Source: UBA4416 sp040387475
GTDB lineage: Bacteria > Bacteroidota > Bacteroidia > B-17B0 > Aurantibacillaceae
Assembly (NCBI GenBank): GCA_040387475.1
Contig: JAZKDT010000018.1
Span: 124,001 to 188,000 of the forward strand
Direction of reading: 5' to 3'
DNA length: 64,000 nt
Shown: positions 9,185 through 17,154 of the stretch, piece after piece
Position numbering within the stretch: the first letter of the stretch is position 1
Layout: each line of letters starts with the position of its first letter
Translations under genes and position numbers: made by a program
The notes under the pieces: model-generated
Told to the model about the DNA's origin: nothing
Databases searched by the model: none
Seen by the model: only the letters and a program-made list of their open reading frames with translations

Positions 9185-9865
9185 TTGGCTTATTTACTCC
9201 ACATAGAAAGTTCGTCGCCTGTTTGTTCCGTTGCTATTTCAAAAAATGCTGACCCGATTGCATTGAAAGAACTGAATAATGGATACACGCATGCTGAAAA
9301 TTTACATGTATTTATTGATGAGCTACTCAATGAAAATACAATAGCTATAAAAGAATTGGATGCCATTTCCGTAAGTTCAGGCCCGGGCTCTTATACAGGC
9401 TTACGTATTGGTTTTTCGGCAGCAAAAGGACTGGCGTATGCATTACAAATTCCCCTGATTACTATTGATACCTTAAAAGCATTAAGCATCTCGGCCATGC
9501 AGCAAACACCAGCTCACGGGTTATTTTGTGCTTTAATGGATGCACGACGCATGGAAGTATATTGCGCCGGCTATACACGAGACCTGAAAGAAATAGTGCC
9601 TGTACAGGCTTTAGTATTAGACGAGCAAAGTATCAGTACTTTTGATCATGATGCCGACATCTATTTTTTTGGAGATGGAATGCCCAAAGCAAAAAACCTG
9701 CTGCAAAATTTGCCTAAAGCGCACTTTATAGATGATATTACTGCAAGCTCAAAATCAATGATCCGTTTAGCATTTGAAAAATACAATGCCAAGGATTTTG
9801 CAGATGTAGCCTATTCAGAACCGAACTATTTAAAAGAGTTTTTCTTTACTACCGCTAAGAAATAA
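9185..9865 (+). CDS. tsaB: tRNA threonylcarbamoyladenosine biosynthesis protein TsaB
   Basis: TsaB is the scaffold partner of TsaD in making the t6A modification at position 37 of tRNAs that read ANN codons. The 226-residue ASKHA-fold protein has the family hallmark SVSSGPGSYTGLRIG (about 60-74), followed by AAKGLAYAL. The start is TTG at 9185, one base after the adaptor gene's stop: translation from there gives the expected first strand (AYLLHIESSSPVCSVAIS), and no ATG or GTG is available upstream in frame. It is tightly packed between the adaptor gene and the lipid kinase gene. Confidence 0.95.
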   Translation: MAYLLHIESSSPVCSVAISKNADPIALKELNNGYTHAENLHVFIDELLNENTIAIKELDAISVSSGPGSYTGLRIGFSAAKGLAYALQIPLITIDTLKALSISAMQQTPAHGLFCALMDARRMEVYCAGYTRDLKEIVPVQALVLDEQSISTFDHDADIYFFGDGMPKAKNLLQNLPKAHFIDDITASSKSMIRLAFEKYNAKDFADVAYSEPNYLKEFFFTTAKK

Positions 9866-9867
9866 AC

Positions 9868-10737
9868 ATGTCACAGAAAATTGCTTTTATTATTAATCCA
9901 AATGCAGGAGTTAAAAAGAAGATCAATATTATTGAATTCATTAAGACGCATTTTTCAAAGCATATTCCATATGATTTAATTGTTTGGAAAAATAAAGATG
10001 ACTTTAACTCTATCAAACAACAAATCCTCTCCGGAAATTACAATATTGTGGTGGCCTGCGGCGGCGATGGAACTGTAAATATGGTTTCTTCGGTCATAGC
10101 AAATACTGCTATTGCATTAGGCATTTTTCCTTTGGGTTCAGGAAACGGCTTGGCAAGAAGCAACCGTATTCCATTAAATTTAAAAGAGGCGTTAAAGGTT
10201 ATAGAGCGTGGTACGATCAAACAAATTGATGGGGCTACTATAAACGAATTCCCATTTTTTTGCACAGCCGGCGTTGGTTTCGACGCACACATTGCCAACG
10301 AATTTGCCGCCAGTACCAAACGTGGTTTTGTGACTTACTTTAAAACAACAGTCAGAGAATTTTTTAGCTATAAGCCTAATCGCTATAACATAAACGTTGA
10401 TGGAAAACTGATAGAAACCGATGCTTTTTTAATTACGGTTGCCAATGCCGGACAATGGGGCAATGATGTTTATATTGCACCTGAAGCGGAACTGAATGAC
10501 GGGATTTTAAATGTCAGCATCTTAAAGCCATTTTCCAATTTTGGAATTCCCATGATCGGCATTAAACTGTTTTCAAAGAAAATACACACCTCAGTTAATT
10601 TGTTATCTGAAAAAGGAAAGCATATTGAGATCAGTTATAAGGGCGAACTACCCGTTCATTTTGACGGAGAACCTCTTCTCATAAAAGATAAGTTGTTGAT
10701 CAACGTTATGCCACTGGCACTGAAAGTGGTTTGTTAA
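9868..10737 (+). CDS. Diacylglycerol/sphingosine kinase-like lipid kinase (YegS/DgkB family)
   Basis: Predicted ATP-dependent lipid kinase of the DAGK catalytic fold. The N-terminus reads IAFIINPNAGVKKK, the nucleotide-binding signature GGDGTVNMV lies near residues 63-71, and the PLGSGNGLARS motif near 89-99 matches the family. The C-terminal beta-sandwich domain includes PVHFDGEPL (about 265-273), also conserved. At 289 residues it has normal length. It starts 2 bp after tsaB and is probably in the same transcript. Substrate (diacylglycerol, phosphatidylglycerol or other) cannot be told from sequence. Confidence 0.92.
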   Translation: MSQKIAFIINPNAGVKKKINIIEFIKTHFSKHIPYDLIVWKNKDDFNSIKQQILSGNYNIVVACGGDGTVNMVSSVIANTAIALGIFPLGSGNGLARSNRIPLNLKEALKVIERGTIKQIDGATINEFPFFCTAGVGFDAHIANEFAASTKRGFVTYFKTTVREFFSYKPNRYNINVDGKLIETDAFLITVANAGQWGNDVYIAPEAELNDGILNVSILKPFSNFGIPMIGIKLFSKKIHTSVNLLSEKGKHIEISYKGELPVHFDGEPLLIKDKLLINVMPLALKVVC

Positions 10738-10740
10738 GGT

Positions 10741-12261
10741 TTACTTTAAACTTTTTTGGATATAGCTCTGCAATTCATTCTCTTTAATTTTTATAGCAGA
10801 CGCAAAAGCTATTTGATTTACAGAGGCGGTTGTGATATTTTTACTGTAAAAAAAGGCATCTGTATTTTTCATCCCAACAAAAATTATTTTAATAGGTTCA
10901 TCGATCGGAAATTTATTTGACCAGGCGTTGCTGCTAATTGAATAAATGCTATTGATTTTAGGAAATATAACTTGTACATTAAACGATGTAAATTGATCCA
11001 GATCTACAAAATCCAACGCTACTTTCTGTCTGTTATCGTTCACGAACCTATCACAATTGATCCACCCCATTTGAAATGAATTATAAACTACCTTGGAGGA
11101 TTCATCTATTTTTTCCGAAAATTCCCTGTTTTTTTCAAGAATATCGTACTCGCGTTTGGTTTTTTCCAACGCTATTTTTTCCTGCTTTTCAATTTCAAGC
11201 TGGCGATCTTTTTCCTGCTTCTCTCTTTCAGCTATTAATTCATTCACCTTACTCATATTTCTGTTATCTCCTTCCAGCCGTTCTTTAAGGATTTTATTTG
11301 GGCAAACAGCAAAATATAAAGGCAAATCTTCTTTCTCGCCTGTTTCGGGATTTGTATAACCATTCAACGAAGGCATTTTTAGGAAATAGCCGATTAGCCG
11401 GGCTTTAATTTTAGGTGGAAGTGGGCTTTCTGAATCTATAAATTCTAATTCGCCTGATTTACGGAGTATAAAATTTAACATCATTGACTCGTCGGGTGCA
11501 AAAGGAATCAAATCATCAAATGCAATATTATATTTATCAATAAAATAAGAAATAATGTGCGTGGAGGCATCATTTGAAAATTGTAAGCTACTTTCAACAT
11601 CGCTGATGTCGTTAGGTGTACCGTAAGTACAAATAGTCAGCGCTTCTTTTTTTGAATTTTCAATTTTAGCGATTCGTATGGTTTTTACCACATGACTTGT
11701 AGAAGAAATTTCATTAACAGGATTTTTCCAATTGATAATTCCTTCTACATCCTCTCCTTCAAATAACTTAAATCCTGTTGATTTTGGTTTATTAAACATA
11801 CACTTAAAAGATTTTCCTTTCTTAAGTTGCAGTTCTTTATTATTGCTGTAGGCTTTACAATAAACCATGCCATTTGATTCTAACATCTTGCCATTGCTAA
11901 GTGTGCTCAAATTGGACTGAGCCATAGATGTTAAATCAGAAAACTCGCAAATTTCCATTTTAACTGAATCCTGTGAATCGCAGTTAAACACATCCGGAGG
12001 AAAGACCAATACTGTTCCTCCTTTGCCTTTGTATGTAAATCCTTTGGTGTTAATAAAGCCAAAACGTTCCGTGTTTTTTGATCGTTGACGTTCAAATAAT
12101 TCCTTGGTATTTTTTAAATCTGAGGATTGGGCCATTAAATTATTGTTATTAGTATCATTAATTGAAACAATTTCCCTTCCGGTGTTTGTATCCGCACAAG
12201 ACATGATAAACATAGCGCAACATAACATACACAATTTTACAAATTCGTATTTTTTTTCCAT
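10741..12261 (-). CDS. Lipoprotein with beta-sandwich (ZU5-like) domain and central coiled coil
   Basis: Predicted 506-residue lipoprotein. The signal sequence ends in a lipobox, IMSC, with Cys22 as the lipid-modified residue. Residues ~60-175 have the pattern of a domain widespread in Bacteroidota surface proteins (GKGGTVLVFPPDVF, later FSDLTSMAQSNLSTLSNGKMLES and INWKNPV), probably a ZU5-like beta-sandwich. Residues ~335-390 are a Lys/Glu/Gln-rich coiled coil. The final ~110 residues (FQMGWINCDRFV onward) resemble a repeated C-terminal domain of such lipoproteins. Function is unknown. It converges on the lipid kinase gene with only 3 bp between stops. Confidence 0.65.
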   Translation of the reverse strand: MEKKYEFVKLCMLCCAMFIMSCADTNTGREIVSINDTNNNNLMAQSSDLKNTKELFERQRSKNTERFGFINTKGFTYKGKGGTVLVFPPDVFNCDSQDSVKMEICEFSDLTSMAQSNLSTLSNGKMLESNGMVYCKAYSNNKELQLKKGKSFKCMFNKPKSTGFKLFEGEDVEGIINWKNPVNEISSTSHVVKTIRIAKIENSKKEALTICTYGTPNDISDVESSLQFSNDASTHIISYFIDKYNIAFDDLIPFAPDESMMLNFILRKSGELEFIDSESPLPPKIKARLIGYFLKMPSLNGYTNPETGEKEDLPLYFAVCPNKILKERLEGDNRNMSKVNELIAEREKQEKDRQLEIEKQEKIALEKTKREYDILEKNREFSEKIDESSKVVYNSFQMGWINCDRFVNDNRQKVALDFVDLDQFTSFNVQVIFPKINSIYSISSNAWSNKFPIDEPIKIIFVGMKNTDAFFYSKNITTASVNQIAFASAIKIKENELQSYIQKSLK

Positions 12262-12378
12262 TTTGAATTAATTTATATGTGTGTTTATAATGAATTGTGA
12301 ACTATAAAGATACACGAGTATTTTTATAAGCTCCTGCTTTTTATTTTAGCTGGCAAAAATGTGTCGGAATTTTGGCTC

Positions 12379-12413
12379 AAAAAAAATCCCCAAATACATA
12401 GTATTTGGGGATT
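12379..12413 (-). terminator. Rho-independent terminator of the thiolase gene
   Basis: A 13-bp perfect stem (12385-12397 with 12401-12413, core ATCCCCAAATAC) with a 3-nt loop, followed on the minus strand by a run of eight T. It lies 19 bp after the thiolase stop. Confidence 0.92.
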
Positions 12414-12431
12414 CAATAATTAATTCAGGAA

Positions 12432-13610
12432 TTACATATTCTCTATAACTAAAGCGCTGGCTCCGCCACCGCCGTTGCAAATTCCGGCTGCACCATATTT
12501 TGCGTTATTTTGTTTTAACACATTAATCAAAGTAACAATGACACGAGCTCCCGAACAACCTAATGGGTGGCCCAATGAAACGGCACCGCCATTTACGTTT
12601 ACTTTAGACGCATCTAAATTCATTAACTTCATATTAGCTAAACCAACTACAGCAAAAGCTTCGTTTAATTCAAAATAATTGATATCGCCCATGTTCAAGC
12701 CTGCTTTCTCAACGGCTTTGGGCACTGCAATAGACGGGCTTGTTGTAAACCATTCCGGTGCTTGCTCTGCATCAGCATATCCTTTTATTTTAGCCAAAGG
12801 TTTTAAGCCCAAAGCATCGGCTTTTTCTTTACTCATTAATACTAAAGCCGCAGCCCCATCATTCATCGTAGATGCGTTTGCTGCAGTAACCGTCCCGTCT
12901 TTTTGAAATACAGGTTTTAACCCCGGGATTTTTTCAAACATCACCGCCTTATATTCTTCGTCTTCGGCAAATAAAACCGTTCCTTTCTTAGTAACAACTT
13001 CAACCGGTACAATCTCTTCTTTAAATTTACCCGCTTCCCATGCCGCTGCCGAACGTTTGTAAGATTCAATGGCAAACGCATCCTGTTCTTCTCTAGAGAA
13101 GTTATATTCTTTTGCACATAGTTCAGCACAATTTCCCATAGGAAAATTATTGTAAACATCGGTCAATCCGTCTTTTGCTAAACCATCAATGGCTGTAACA
13201 TTACCGTATTTAGAACCCCAACGGTTATTTTCCAAATAGTAAGGTACTGAACTCATATTTTCCATTCCACCTGCAACCACAATATCAGCATCTCCTAAAA
13301 GGATAGCTTGTGCTGCTAATGAAATAGATTTCATTCCGCTGGCGCATACTTTATTAACGGTGGTACAGTTAACGCTATCAGGTAAGCCTGCAAACTTAGC
13401 TGCCTGGCGTGCAGGAGCTTGTCCTAAATTAGCCTGTAATACCGACCCCATAAACACCTCGTTCACTAATTTTGGATCTAAGTTGATTTTATCTAAAGCG
13501 CCTTTAATAGCTACCGCACCTAATTTTGTTGCAGATATTCCTGCTAATGTTCCGCCAAAAGAACCCATAGGTGTTCTGACAGCTGATACAATATATACTT
13601 CTTTGCTCAT
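12432..13610 (-). CDS. Acetyl-CoA C-acetyltransferase (biosynthetic thiolase)
   Basis: Thiolase interconverting two acetyl-CoA and acetoacetyl-CoA, or cleaving longer 3-ketoacyl-CoA. The 392-residue protein has all three catalytic signatures: nucleophile Cys89 in NKVCASGMKS, His348 in SLGHPLGCSG, and the acid/base Cys378 in GICNGGGGAS; NEAF is also present. Length and motifs fit the AtoB/ThlA type II group. It stands alone with its own strong terminator and a good -7 promoter element upstream, so it looks monocistronic. Whether it serves degradation of fatty or amino acids or a biosynthetic route is not visible here. Confidence 0.95.
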   Translation of the reverse strand: MSKEVYIVSAVRTPMGSFGGTLAGISATKLGAVAIKGALDKINLDPKLVNEVFMGSVLQANLGQAPARQAAKFAGLPDSVNCTTVNKVCASGMKSISLAAQAILLGDADIVVAGGMENMSSVPYYLENNRWGSKYGNVTAIDGLAKDGLTDVYNNFPMGNCAELCAKEYNFSREEQDAFAIESYKRSAAAWEAGKFKEEIVPVEVVTKKGTVLFAEDEEYKAVMFEKIPGLKPVFQKDGTVTAANASTMNDGAAALVLMSKEKADALGLKPLAKIKGYADAEQAPEWFTTSPSIAVPKAVEKAGLNMGDINYFELNEAFAVVGLANMKLMNLDASKVNVNGGAVSLGHPLGCSGARVIVTLINVLKQNNAKYGAAGICNGGGGASALVIENM

Positions 13611-13641
13611 GGTCTTAGTTTTTAAGTTTAGTTTTGTGCGC

Positions 13642-13649
13642 CAAATATA
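13642..13649 (-). promoter_or_regulatory. Candidate -7 element of thiolase promoter (TATATTTG)
   Basis: On the minus strand this octamer matches the Bacteroidota -7 consensus TAnnTTTG, 31 bp upstream of the thiolase ATG. No clear -33 TTG was found at the usual distance. Confidence 0.4.
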
Positions 13650-13843
13650 CTATCCAATTGATATTTTGGTTTTCCAGTCATCGAATTTTGATTAACATTT
13701 TAGGTAGTAATTAACAATTATTATCAGATTCCCAAAAAGGGCTAAAAAGTAACGTTCACCGATAACAGGCCAACAACTGCCTAATTTATAAGTTTTTTAA
13801 AGAAATATAACGAAGTGGTGTTATACAAAATGCTATAAAACGA

Positions 13844-13851
13844 TACCTTTG
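13844..13851 (+). promoter_or_regulatory. Candidate -7 element of metallophosphoesterase promoter (TACCTTTG)
   Basis: Exact match to TAnnTTTG, 20 bp before the ATG at 13872. It would give a short leader. The -33 element is not obvious. Confidence 0.45.
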
Positions 13852-13871
13852 CTGCCTATTCTACAAAATCA

Positions 13872-15134
13872 ATGAAACCATCCTATATCGCTGTATTTTT
13901 CATTTTTGCCATTATTATTTTCATCGAATGGTATTTTCTTTACGCGCTAAAAACTATTAGTGTTGACTACTCTCCCGCCAAACGAAAGTACATTTTATGG
14001 TTTGCTTACTCATTAGCTGCCTGTAGCGTATTACTGGTAGCTGTTTCGGCCGTATACCCTCCCCCTGAATGGAATAATACTATGCGTTTTATTTCCGCCA
14101 TCTTTTTAATTTTATTATTATGTAAATTATTAGGTTGCGTTTTTTTACTAATTGATGATCTGATTCGTTTATTTAAATGGGTCTCTTTTAAATTTAATTC
14201 GCGGAATTCAGATACAGTTGAAAATACCGGCAACCATATCAGTCGCTTAAAATTTTTCAGTTACCTGGCGCTCACTTTTTCATTCATACCAGCCATTTCA
14301 TTTATTTATGGCATGGTTCGCGGTGCATATAAATACAGGGTACATAAAGTAAAGGTGACCTCCCCAAATTTACCAGCTGCATTTGACGGCTTTAAAATTG
14401 TACAACTTTCTGACATGCATTCGGGTAGTTTTATAAGTACCGATCCTTTAGTTAAAGCATTTAATATTGTGATGGAACAAAAACCAGATGCTATTTTCTT
14501 TACAGGTGACCTTGTAAACAATGAGTCTAAAGAAACGCACCTGCATTTGGAAACCTATAAAATGCTAAAAGCTCCTTATGGCGTTTACAGCATTTTAGGG
14601 AATCATGATTACGGTGATTATAAACAATGGGATACGCCGGAGGCGAAGGTTGAAAATTTAGATACGTTAAAAGATATACAACGACAATCGGGCTGGCGTT
14701 TGTTAATGAATGAACATGTACCCATTGAAAAAGATGGCCAAAAAATTGCGTTGCTTGGTATTGAGAACTGGGGCGGTAATTTACGTTTTCCGAGATATGG
14801 GAAGCTCGAAAATGCACACGCGGGAACAGAAGGCTATCCCTATAAAATATTGTTATCTCACGATCCATCGCACTGGGATGTTCAAGTGAGCCAGGAATCA
14901 AAGTACAAAGACATTGATTTAACGTTGAGCGGACATACACATGGTATGCAATTTGGAATCGAGATCCCGGGTTTTAAATGGAGTCCGGTGCAGTACATTT
15001 ATAAACACTGGGCCGGCTTATACAAGCAGGATAACCAATTCCTTTATGTGAACAGGGGCTTAGGTTTTTTAGGGTATCCCGGCCGTTTAGGTATCTGGCC
15101 CGAGATTACAGTTATTGAACTGAAAAGGGCTTAG
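13872..15134 (+). CDS. Membrane-anchored calcineurin-like metallophosphoesterase
   Basis: A 420-residue protein with four likely N-terminal membrane segments (about residues 5-27, 40-62, 72-95 and 128-150), then a calcineurin-like phosphoesterase domain. Metal-binding motifs are in order: D181-x-H183 in QLSDMHSG, D213 in FTGDLVN, N244-H245-D246 in LGNHDYG, H330 in LSHDPSHW and H355-x-H357 in SGHTHGMQFG. This is the YkuE/YaeI-like group, some members of which act on lipid-linked phosphates. The active site should face one side of the inner membrane; the substrate is unknown. It converges with the amidase gene. Confidence 0.9.
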   Translation: MKPSYIAVFFIFAIIIFIEWYFLYALKTISVDYSPAKRKYILWFAYSLAACSVLLVAVSAVYPPPEWNNTMRFISAIFLILLLCKLLGCVFLLIDDLIRLFKWVSFKFNSRNSDTVENTGNHISRLKFFSYLALTFSFIPAISFIYGMVRGAYKYRVHKVKVTSPNLPAAFDGFKIVQLSDMHSGSFISTDPLVKAFNIVMEQKPDAIFFTGDLVNNESKETHLHLETYKMLKAPYGVYSILGNHDYGDYKQWDTPEAKVENLDTLKDIQRQSGWRLLMNEHVPIEKDGQKIALLGIENWGGNLRFPRYGKLENAHAGTEGYPYKILLSHDPSHWDVQVSQESKYKDIDLTLSGHTHGMQFGIEIPGFKWSPVQYIYKHWAGLYKQDNQFLYVNRGLGFLGYPGRLGIWPEITVIELKRA

Positions 15135-15150
15135 TCTGTGTTTTATTAAT

Positions 15151-15192
15151 ACTTTTTGCCGCACTTCGTCTCCGCTCAGTGTCCGGCAAGAG
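15151..15192. other. Imperfect inverted repeat between convergent genes
   Basis: ACTTTTTGCCG (15151-15161) faces CGGCAAGAGT (15184-15193) with one bulged base and a 22-nt loop, in the 89-bp space between the converging metallophosphoesterase and amidase genes. It might act as a terminator but lacks a T run directly after the stem. Confidence 0.35.
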
Positions 15193-15223
15193 TATTTGCG
15201 CTTGTATCCCTAACGGCGTTATA

Positions 15224-17077
15224 CTATTTACCTTCCGTTAATTTTTTGGCTTCGTTAATATCCATACGAACACCATTTTTAAAAGCAGCTACAAAACAAT
15301 CTGTATATCCTAATTCCTTTAATTTAGATTGTTGTTTAGTGGCATCATCAAAAGATTTATAGTTACCAGACGTATATTTTATAACGGCTCCCACTTTGTA
15401 AAACCAAACGTCGTTTACATTGGCAAATTTCGTTTTTGCATCTACTTCTTTATCCATACTGGCAAATTGAACTTTAAACGTCACGGATGAATTATCTGTA
15501 ATTGTTAAAGTATTTGTAGGTGTAAGGGTTGATGTTGTAAGGGCATCTTCTTTTTTCTTGAGGATAAATTCAATTTCATTTATCCTTCCGGCAGCATGTT
15601 TTTTATCTTTGGCATTTGTTTCAATCGCTTTCTCATACATGCCCAATGCGGTTTTATAATCTTTGTTTTTAAAGTTGATATCCGCCATGGCTATCAACTG
15701 TTTGTACCGCGTTTCTTGTTTGTTAATTTCCGACTGTTGTTCTTTTATAACCGCCATCGAATCTGCTACCACTTTTTTTCGTGCATCATCTTTTGCTTTT
15801 TGCTCAGCTGCTGCTTTAGCTTTGGCAGAGCTTTCGACAGCAGCAACCTTTGCCAAAGAATCTGTTTTAGATTTTTTGATGGCTGCTGCTTCATCTTTTG
15901 CTTTTTGATCGGCCAGTAATTTGGCTTTAGCAAGTGCATCAGCTTCTGCTTTCGCTTTCATTTTTGCTTCATTCTCTGCCCTGGCCTTTGCTGAAGCTTC
16001 TGCGTCTGATATAATCTTATCATCGTCAGTCTTATCGTCTTTTTTTATTTCAACGTCCTGTTCTTCCTCAGGCTTTTCAATGGTTTTTGTTTCTTCGCCG
16101 ACATTGGTCTTTTCGTTAGCAATCTTATAATTTTCATTTTCCAGCGGAACCTGGTTTTCGATATCATCGTTGTAGGATTTTTTTACACCCTCCTGCTCAT
16201 CCTTATATTTTCTGAAAGCTCTGAATAAACAGGCTGCTAAATAAGTCTGCCCTTTTTCCGAACCCAGAAATTTTTCCTCTTGTGGATTGGTAAGGTATCC
16301 GATTTCCGTTAAAACACTTGGCATCGAAGTACGCCACAATACCCAAATACTCTGGCGATGTACCCCTTTATCAACTCTCCCTGCTTTTTTGAAATACTGT
16401 TCCTGTATTTTTAGAGCCAGGCCGGCACTTTGAATCACGTAACTGGAAGTGTAGTTACTCATAATAATATAACTTTCTTCACTGTTAGGATCAAAGCCCT
16501 GGTACTTACTCTCATAATTATCTTCCAGTAACATGGCCGAGTTTTCACGTTGAGCGACTTTCATTTTACCTTCTTCATTTTTCAAACCCATCACGTAGGT
16601 TTCTGATCCAAAAGGCTCGGGATTAGCGGTTTCCACTACAATCATTTTACCCTTCGAATTTTTGAAAGTTTTTGCGCGCATTTTTCCCGTCTTCTTATCT
16701 TTAACCATCACCGGTTTTCCGGCTGCATTACAATGAATGGAAATGAACAGGTCGGCGTTATTATCATTTGCAATTTTTGCTCGGTCTTCCAACTCTACAA
16801 ACACGTCGGTTTTACGGGTAAAAATTACTTTAACATCTTTTATATGCTCTTCAATAAGTTTTCCAAATTTTAGCGACACCGCCAAAGCAACGTCTTTTTC
16901 TTTACAACTTACACCGTTACAGCCTGGGTCTTTTCCGCCGTGTCCGGGATCAATAACGATGATTCGTACTTTCCGTTTCGGATCATCTTTACGGGTATAA
17001 AAAGAGCAAAAGATTATAATAACCAGCGCCTGGGCCAATAGAATTTTGAAAAAAATATTATATTTTTTTACCATCAT
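15224..17077 (-). CDS. N-acetylmuramoyl-L-alanine amidase (Amidase_3) with long Ala/Lys coiled coil and C-terminal SPOR-like domain
   Basis: Zinc amidase that cleaves the bond between MurNAc and L-Ala in peptidoglycan, acting in the periplasm. An N-terminal membrane segment or signal (about 8-26) precedes the Amidase_3 domain (about 38-295), whose zinc ligands and catalytic Glu are visible: H46 in DPGHGGKD, E60 in CKEKDVA, H115 in ISIHCNA and E258 in VLTEIGYL. The central part (about 350-450) is a low-complexity Ala/Lys/Glu coiled coil; a TPR-like pair of helices follows (about 455-500). The last ~80 residues (VTFKVQFASMDKEVD...) look like a SPOR-type peptidoglycan-binding domain. The 617-residue length is long for the family because of the linker. 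Confidence 0.9.
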   Translation of the reverse strand: MMVKKYNIFFKILLAQALVIIIFCSFYTRKDDPKRKVRIIVIDPGHGGKDPGCNGVSCKEKDVALAVSLKFGKLIEEHIKDVKVIFTRKTDVFVELEDRAKIANDNNADLFISIHCNAAGKPVMVKDKKTGKMRAKTFKNSKGKMIVVETANPEPFGSETYVMGLKNEEGKMKVAQRENSAMLLEDNYESKYQGFDPNSEESYIIMSNYTSSYVIQSAGLALKIQEQYFKKAGRVDKGVHRQSIWVLWRTSMPSVLTEIGYLTNPQEEKFLGSEKGQTYLAACLFRAFRKYKDEQEGVKKSYNDDIENQVPLENENYKIANEKTNVGEETKTIEKPEEEQDVEIKKDDKTDDDKIISDAEASAKARAENEAKMKAKAEADALAKAKLLADQKAKDEAAAIKKSKTDSLAKVAAVESSAKAKAAAEQKAKDDARKKVVADSMAVIKEQQSEINKQETRYKQLIAMADINFKNKDYKTALGMYEKAIETNAKDKKHAAGRINEIEFILKKKEDALTTSTLTPTNTLTITDNSSVTFKVQFASMDKEVDAKTKFANVNDVWFYKVGAVIKYTSGNYKSFDDATKQQSKLKELGYTDCFVAAFKNGVRMDINEAKKLTEGK

Positions 17078-17115
17078 ATCTGTAAAAAATAACTACCAAT
17101 TAAACGAGTAATTGT

Positions 17116-17123
17116 TAGCTTTG
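17116..17123 (+). promoter_or_regulatory. Candidate -7 element of the lptD-like gene (TAGCTTTG)
   Basis: Exact match to TAnnTTTG in the divergent intergenic region, 31 bp before the proposed ATT start at 17155. Its position upstream of 17155 fits translation starting there. No good -33 element is visible. Confidence 0.4.
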
Positions 17124-17154
17124 TAAGTTTAGGTAAATTTAGGGTCAAGTAGCT